A DNA stretch of 42,535 nucleotides from Candidatus Gorgonimonas eunicellae (GTDB lineage: Bacteria; Pseudomonadota; Gammaproteobacteria; Pseudomonadales; Endozoicomonadaceae). The notes under the pieces were generated by a model that was not told where the DNA came from, did no database searches, and worked only from the letters and a program-made list of their open reading frames with translations. Numbering within the stretch: position 1 is the stretch's first letter; each line of letters starts with the position of its first letter. The stretch is taken from contig CAKMZJ010000010.1 of assembly GCA_929200395.1 (NCBI GenBank), positions 1 through 42,535 on the forward strand. Direction: 5' to 3'. Of this stretch, positions 37,888 through 42,535 are shown in pieces. A program made the position numbers and the translations under genes.

Positions 37888-38919
37888 ATGTATAATATCA
37901 TAAGAATAACAATACAAATTATTATAATAACAAGTTTTTACTCTGTCTTTACTTTCGCTAATGAGCATAATAAAAGTTATTCTTGGTCGTTAAATGATAG
38001 CAATGGATTAGTCACATATGGTAAGCTACAATTAAATTATTCTACATCTACTAAAATTATAAAAAGTTGTTGCGATCCTGCTATGTCTTTTATTCCTACA
38101 TCTAGTAAATTATCTTATATCAATAATGATAGAAAGTTTTATAAAATTTGCAGTAACTTAATTATTAATTTTAGTAATAAAAATTTATCTGGTTTGCTTA
38201 GATTAAGGATAGAAGGTGTTATTGGAAACCTTTTGTTAATAAATAAATCATATGCTATTTCATCAGTAGCAACCCATGTTTTTTCATTTAAATCTAATAA
38301 AAAAATTAAAAGATTTTATAAAGTACTAGTTGGAGATATTAATACATGGCGTTTGATATCTACTGAGTTTAAAATAAAAGGTGATCAAATGCGTAATGCT
38401 TCCTTAAACACTATTCCAGATTATGCAAATAAAAATGATTGTTTTATTAGCAAAAAAATTTATTTTACTGAATGCAAAAAAGCTGTTGCAAAACAATTAA
38501 ATCATCTTGGAGATCGAGACATTACCATTTTAAATCCATTTGCATTAGACGATTTTTCTCAACAATGGATGAAGCAGTATTCTTATATGGGATCAAAACC
38601 TATAAATTTTATTATTATTGAAGGTATAACATATAAACCTAAATCAATGAAAATATCATCTAGATGGATAAATAATACAGATGCAAATAATATAATATTT
38701 GAATTATCATCTCTTATGCTAGCAACGGAACAACACCCTAAATTACTAGTGCGTATTTTTACAACAAGAGAAGATACTCTTTCTCCTTTCAATGTCATAG
38801 GAATTGAAATAGAAGAAGGAGATAATCAATTGTGCATTAATATCGATGATTTTAATTTAATAGATAATATACCACCTCCAGAATATAATTCTGAATATCT
38901 TATAGATTTATTTGAATGA
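37888..38919 (+). CDS. Unrecognised exported protein
   Basis: A 343-residue protein with a likely Sec signal peptide (1-24: Arg6, hydrophobic core IQIIIITSFYSVF, cut after FTFA). The mature part is Lys/Asn-rich and mixed alpha/beta, with a cysteine pair at about 48-49 (SCCDP), further single cysteines, and a C-terminus rich in acidic residues (NIPPPEYNSEYLIDLFE). Nothing in it matches a family I know. No ribosome site stands before the ATG; AAGGAG occurs about 100 bases upstream in front of a tiny ORF. It is divergent from the sctXYV run and convergent with the kinase gene, so a link to either is possible but unproven. Confidence 0.7.
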   Translation: MYNIIRITIQIIIITSFYSVFTFANEHNKSYSWSLNDSNGLVTYGKLQLNYSTSTKIIKSCCDPAMSFIPTSSKLSYINNDRKFYKICSNLIINFSNKNLSGLLRLRIEGVIGNLLLINKSYAISSVATHVFSFKSNKKIKRFYKVLVGDINTWRLISTEFKIKGDQMRNASLNTIPDYANKNDCFISKKIYFTECKKAVAKQLNHLGDRDITILNPFALDDFSQQWMKQYSYMGSKPINFIIIEGITYKPKSMKISSRWINNTDANNIIFELSSLMLATEQHPKLLVRIFTTREDTLSPFNVIGIEIEEGDNQLCINIDDFNLIDNIPPPEYNSEYLIDLFE

Positions 38920-38929
38920 AGATTATTTA

Positions 38930-38953
38930 TACCCTCTATTTTTTTTAGGGGTA
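38930..38953. terminator. Hairpin between convergent genes
   Basis: TACCC (38930-38934) pairs with GGGTA (38949-38953), with one further T-G pair, around a T-rich loop. It fills the 34-base gap between the exported-protein gene and the kinase gene and abuts the kinase stop. The T run is in the loop rather than after the stem, so termination is uncertain. Confidence 0.35.
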
Positions 38954-40732
38954 CTAGCTCGATAAGTTTTTCCTATAATCGATCTGTTTGCATACTTGGT
39001 TTAATTGTTGCTCAGCAAAATCTAGTCGTTCTGTTACATCTTCCATAGTTGTATGTTCTTGTTTTCTTCTATCAGCATTGGTTGCTAAACTTTGTAAGTT
39101 GGCAATAATAGGCTCAAATTTACTTTTAGTTAGGGTTAAATCTAATAAATTCATTTGCTCAATTTCTGGTCTTGGTCCTAATAATTTTAAAGCTTGTTTA
39201 GCTGTAGGCCTTTTTTCTGGATCCAATGTCAATAGTTTCGTGAGTATATCTTTCATTTTGTCTGAAACTTCCATTCTAACATTCACAGCTCCATCTTTTT
39301 GATAAGGGATACATCCACCAGCTGCCATATTACAAATATCTGCTCTACCAGCTAACAACTGATATGCAAGAACCCCAATACTCCATATATCAGAACTCAT
39401 ATAAAACCTACCAGATTTTACAAGTTCTGGAGCCATATAATATCTATTATGTGCTCTATTAGTAGCTCGAGAATCTGTTAATTTTTTATATTTGATTATA
39501 CTTCCTGCATCAATTAGTGAAATCTTAGTATTTCCATCTATACAAACATTACCAATAGCAATATCACCGTGAGACCTATTATTTTCATTTAAAGAAACTA
39601 CCTCCTCAAATATTTGTCTCATTATATGGAATACTACTTTCTCGCTAAGTGTGCCTGCTTGAGGAGTTATATCTGGATTTTCTATTTTTGCTAATAGAGA
39701 AATGTTGTTTCTAATATCTTTATTTGTTAGTTTTGTAAGTTTATCGTATTTTTTTCCACCATTTGCTAGAGCATCAAGGCTTATTCCTCTAAAAGGCATG
39801 GCTATGCGACTTTCAAATTTTTCACCTATAATCAAACTCACATCATTATGTAACAGAATTTCTTTCTGATGACGCCTTTGCATTTTCTTATTAGTTTTAT
39901 CTATTATTCCTACTTGGTTATCTTTTAATTTTTGCTTTAATTCTACAGCCTCGATAACCGCTAGCAATTGCTTGTTGTTAGTTTGTTGTTCAGGTTGATG
40001 TTCTGCTAAATATGATCTACAAAATGCACCTTTGCCTAAACCAACCTTTTTATTAACGCCTTTAGAATTCAAGTTTGACTGACAATACTCGATATTTTCT
40101 GGTTTTATAACTAGAGGGGGTATTTTATCGGTTTCTGCTGTTAAAAAAACATCTAATGGGCTTAATATTTTCGATATTTCATCTATATTAGACTTAACTA
40201 ATATTTCATCATTTACTGTAGAATTTTCTATTTCTGATTCTAATTCTGATTCTGATTCATCGGATAAGTAAACAATTTCTACTTCAGGTACAAGATGAGC
40301 TTCAAGTGAACCACTTTTTAAAACATTCCATGGAATATATCCCATAGCACCCATAGCACTCATAGCACTAGAATTAAATAGGTTAACACTAGCTACGTCA
40401 GTTTCTGATCCTTCAATATTTGCTAATTGTGGTGCTTCTTTTATTTCAACATTAGGTAATTCAGACTGTGTTTGGAATACTTCTTCTGTTTTAGTTTCTG
40501 TTAATTTAGGATGTGTCTGGGTATCTGCTACTATATCACGATCTTCTTTAGCTGTTTTAGGAATAAAGAGTTCAATTACAAATCTCACAGCATTTATAAA
40601 GCAATTTAATACCGATTCAATAGCTTTTTTTATTTTTCTACAACCACTAATTACTATATTACTATTGTCATTTTCTGCTTGAGAAATATAACTTTTTTGA
40701 GCTCCACTATTTATGGCTAATTCAGACCCCAT
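38954..40732 (-). CDS. Eukaryote-like Ser/Thr protein kinase, atypical
   Basis: A 592-residue protein. The N-terminal 215 residues are low-complexity and acidic, with one amphipathic/hydrophobic stretch (41-57). A protein kinase domain spans about 225-520: glycine loop GLGKGAFCRSYLA (231-243), a probable ATP lysine in VELK (Lys266), helix C Glu291, a catalytic loop reading SHGDIAIGN (Asp390, Asn395; HGD instead of HRD), metal-binding DAG instead of DFG (Asp408), YMAPELV (432-438) and SDIWSIGVLAYQLLAG (447-462). The C-terminal 70 residues are helical. It has no membrane anchor, unlike typical bacterial PknB kinases, which fits an effector acting in a host cell; that is inference. AAGGAG lies 7 bases before the ATG, with its own promoter upstream. 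Confidence 0.88.
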   Translation of the reverse strand: MGSELAINSGAQKSYISQAENDNSNIVISGCRKIKKAIESVLNCFINAVRFVIELFIPKTAKEDRDIVADTQTHPKLTETKTEEVFQTQSELPNVEIKEAPQLANIEGSETDVASVNLFNSSAMSAMGAMGYIPWNVLKSGSLEAHLVPEVEIVYLSDESESELESEIENSTVNDEILVKSNIDEISKILSPLDVFLTAETDKIPPLVIKPENIEYCQSNLNSKGVNKKVGLGKGAFCRSYLAEHQPEQQTNNKQLLAVIEAVELKQKLKDNQVGIIDKTNKKMQRRHQKEILLHNDVSLIIGEKFESRIAMPFRGISLDALANGGKKYDKLTKLTNKDIRNNISLLAKIENPDITPQAGTLSEKVVFHIMRQIFEEVVSLNENNRSHGDIAIGNVCIDGNTKISLIDAGSIIKYKKLTDSRATNRAHNRYYMAPELVKSGRFYMSSDIWSIGVLAYQLLAGRADICNMAAGGCIPYQKDGAVNVRMEVSDKMKDILTKLLTLDPEKRPTAKQALKLLGPRPEIEQMNLLDLTLTKSKFEPIIANLQSLATNADRRKQEHTTMEDVTERLDFAEQQLNQVCKQIDYRKNLSS

Positions 40733-40771
40733 ACTACTACTCCTTGTATATTATACTTGAATAAGTATGCT

Positions 40772-40800
40772 ATTCTACCAGATTTATGAGATTATTACAA
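40772..40800 (-). promoter_or_regulatory. Promoter of the kinase gene
   Basis: On the minus strand TTGTAA (40800-40795), a 17-base spacer and TAGAAT (40777-40772) form a reasonable sigma-70-type promoter. The start would be near 40765, about 33 bases before the kinase ATG, with the ribosome site AAGGAG between. Confidence 0.5.
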
Positions 40801-40819
40801 TGGAATTTTAAAATACAAA

Positions 40820-41890
40820 CTATAAAGGATAGGTAGATATTGGAAATCTAGTATTGTCATCTACTACGTGTATTGCCATATACGCTAGAATAGAAGGGAT
40901 AAAAAAAGGAATAATGTCTTTATCATCTTGATTTTCTTTATTTATTAATAAAATATCATGTATACAATCTCTATTATCTGGTTTTATCATAAACTCAATC
41001 AATTCATGTTTTAAACAGATTAAGCGTTTTTTTAAAATCATATTGTATTGATTACAATCTTTAATAAATAATCCGCTTAATATGTTAAGCTTTCCTAATA
41101 AAAAATCACTATTTTCTTTAGTAAGTTTAGCTATATTAATTTTATTATGTTGTAAATTATTAAATCCATTTATAATCATATTTTTATTTTGTATATTTAA
41201 ATTTTCATTAATAAAAATTTCATCTAATTTGTTTCTATTAAGGTTATAGTAGAAAAATTTTATATTGATATCATCTATCCCATTTTGCAATAAAATATTA
41301 TAATGTTTATTTAAATTTTTTTTTATTTCATATGCTAATTTATTATAATTATACTGATATTTAATTTTATTATTTACAATACTTTCTATCTTTGTAGTAA
41401 TGTAAATTAAACACAAGAGCAATAGAATAGAAAATTGACATACCTCTAAAAAAGGTAAATCCGTACCAATAAGTAATGATAAACAAAAAGCTATAGTAAA
41501 TAAAATTACATATTTGTTTTTATGGTTAATTATTACTTTTAATATGTGTAATGTATTATATTTAGTACTTTGAAAATATAAAAAATTACTTTCTACACTA
41601 TATTGCTTAAAAACATTTAATATACTATCTTCTGGTTTAAAGGAGCTAGGTAATTCGTGTATATCTATGATGCTAACTTTAAAATTTTCATCATCTGGCT
41701 CTATTACTTCTTTAGTATAAGATGATTCATCAATTTTTATAGCTCTACTACTTAATATTTGATTATTTTCATTTATGTTTGGTAAAGATACTGATTTTTG
41801 TAATATTCTTGCTGTATTTGGTTTCTGATTAGAATAGTTGGTTTGTAACTTGTAAGTGCCCATAATCGAGTTTACTATTGGCAAATTCAT
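40820..41890 (-). CDS. Unrecognised two-helix membrane protein
   Basis: A 356-residue Asn/Ile/Lys-rich protein. The N-terminal 120 residues are polar and cytoplasmic-like. Two adjacent membrane helices (about 124-142, YVILFTIAFCLSLLIG, and 147-168, FLEVCQFSILLLLCLIYI) form a hairpin. The C-terminal 185 residues are helical and polar. No family is recognised. The hydrophobic hairpin in a polar protein is the layout of inclusion-membrane or other host-membrane-inserted proteins, but also of many ordinary proteins. The ATG at 41890 has a weak GGAT site; a second in-frame ATG at 41863 is possible. It lies upstream of the kinase in the same direction, separated by 87 bases that contain the kinase promoter. 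Confidence 0.7.
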   Translation of the reverse strand: MNLPIVNSIMGTYKLQTNYSNQKPNTARILQKSVSLPNINENNQILSSRAIKIDESSYTKEVIEPDDENFKVSIIDIHELPSSFKPEDSILNVFKQYSVESNFLYFQSTKYNTLHILKVIINHKNKYVILFTIAFCLSLLIGTDLPFLEVCQFSILLLLCLIYITTKIESIVNNKIKYQYNYNKLAYEIKKNLNKHYNILLQNGIDDINIKFFYYNLNRNKLDEIFINENLNIQNKNMIINGFNNLQHNKINIAKLTKENSDFLLGKLNILSGLFIKDCNQYNMILKKRLICLKHELIEFMIKPDNRDCIHDILLINKENQDDKDIIPFFIPSILAYMAIHVVDDNTRFPISTYPL

Positions 41891-41951
41891 TTAATACTTT
41901 TATCCAAAGAATTGAAAGAAAGAACTTTACTTCAAAAGATCATACAATATG

Positions 41952-42224
41952 TTATTTTTTTATAAGTATATTTTTTAGTATAACTAATGATGCACAAAAA
42001 AAACCAATAACACTACCCGCAATAAAAAATAAAATACACACAAAATACAAACTTAAGTTATCAAAGTGATAATTTAAAAACGTAATATCTATTTTTTGAC
42101 GGTTTTGCAACATAAAATTGGCAAACAAGATTATTGCAACAATAACACATAAAAGGTATACAATAAATTTTACTTTTTTATATAATTTAGTAAATAATAT
42201 TAAAAACGATGTTTTTTTATCCAT
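41952..42224 (-). CDS. LapA-domain (DUF1049) small membrane protein
   Basis: A 90-residue inner-membrane protein with two helices (about 19-38 and 58-83) and the LapA/YciS pattern: FANFMLQNRQKIDITFLNY between the helices and LYFVCILFFIAGSVIGFF in the second. In E. coli LapA (YciS) partners LapB in controlling lipopolysaccharide synthesis through LpxC turnover, and lapA usually lies between ihfB and lapB. Here no lapB follows, so the exact role is uncertain. The ribosome site before the ATG is weak. The gap of 61 bases to the next gene holds no clear signal. Confidence 0.7.
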   Translation of the reverse strand: MDKKTSFLILFTKLYKKVKFIVYLLCVIVAIILFANFMLQNRQKIDITFLNYHFDNLSLYFVCILFFIAGSVIGFFCASLVILKNILIKK

Positions 42225-42436
42225 TTAATTATTACCAAGGTGTATCAAAGTTAAGTTTAGATAAAGCTAGTATACAATGAAGCAATAATGATTGAAATTA
42301 TTAACTTACAATCAAGTAACCTATTACTTATTTTAGAAACGACAGCTATAGATATATCTAAATTCTTAATTAAGTGCATAACTTAAGTTATTAATAAGTA
42401 CCTTGTGTAATATTATACGCCTTACAATTAAAGATG

Positions 42437-42535
42437 CTATATTTCATCCGCCTCTGTCTGTTTATCTATAGCAGTTTGATACACTTGTAAAATATCTTCG
42501 TCTTGTTTAAATTTATAGTCAATACGATTATATAC
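42437..42535 (-). CDS. C-terminal end of an unrecognised gene (partial)
   Basis: Open minus-strand frame from the window edge to a TAG at 42439-42437, 32 residues: VYNRIDYKFKQDEDILQVYQ then TAIDKQTEADEI. It is charged and probably helical; it does not resemble the end of IhfB or RpsA, which often precede lapA. The true start lies outside the window. The 212 bases between it and the LapA-like gene show nothing I can name. Confidence 0.5.
   Translation of the reverse strand, partial: VYNRIDYKFKQDEDILQVYQTAIDKQTEADEI

Noticed and set aside
38954-40732. Kinase as a dead pseudokinase
   Set aside because: The catalytic Asp390, Asn395 and metal Asp408 are present and Lys266 may serve as ATP lysine, so loss of activity cannot be claimed.

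Overview
This is an AT-rich chromosomal window of 42.5 kb from a gammaproteobacterium that probably lives in close contact with a host. The housekeeping proteins (NqrA-F, GuaB, GuaA, DnaQ, FtsY, ParE, PrfC, RNase HI, HflD) read as gammaproteobacterial orthologues close to those of Vibrio and E. coli. HflD and the NqrABCDEF arrangement point the same way. The host association is inferred from type III secretion genes of the Ysc type, a 16-repeat-scale ankyrin protein, an atypical protein kinase, a very large RTX exoprotein and several unrecognised Asn/Lys-rich proteins. I cannot place it below class level from sequence alone. No rRNA, tRNA, CRISPR array, transposase or prophage was seen.

Layout. 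0-7.3 kb: the end of an unknown plus-strand gene, then a 2402-residue minus-strand RTX/LamG/cadherin-like exoprotein with a type I secretion C-terminus. 8.0-13.8 kb: a complete nqrABCDEF operon for the sodium-translocating NADH:quinone reductase. 13.9-16.0 kb: a coiled-coil unknown with 14-residue tandem repeats, then hflD. 16.1-21.2 kb: guaB-guaA (GMP synthesis), dnaQ (proofreading) and ftsY (SRP receptor). 21.3-25.0 kb: a type III secretin (SctC) with an added LysM domain, divergent from a propeller-like protein with a Gly/Cys tail. 25.0-28.8 kb: parE and prfC, divergent. 29.0-32.5 kb: ankyrin protein and a membrane protein. 32.8-34.4 kb: rnhA and a GT4 glycosyltransferase. 34.4-37.6 kb: a minus-strand run reading conserved hypothetical, sctX, sctY, sctV. 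37.9-42.5 kb: an exported unknown, a kinase, two membrane proteins and the cut end of another gene.

How it fits together. The nqr operon supplies a sodium gradient. The type III genes are split: sctC stands alone about 11 kb from sctXYV, so the rest of the injectisome must lie elsewhere. The ankyrin protein, kinase, propeller protein and repeat/coiled-coil protein are single genes with their own promoters, scattered between housekeeping genes. That is the usual arrangement of unlinked effectors, but delivery is inference only.

Most notable: five secretion-tail-like modules and mirrored domain duplications in the RTX protein; a Ser in place of the flavin-bearing Thr of NqrC; LysM fused to SctC; the Gly/Cys-tailed propeller; and a degenerate palindromic intergenic repeat found in three places, one of them in the nqr leader.
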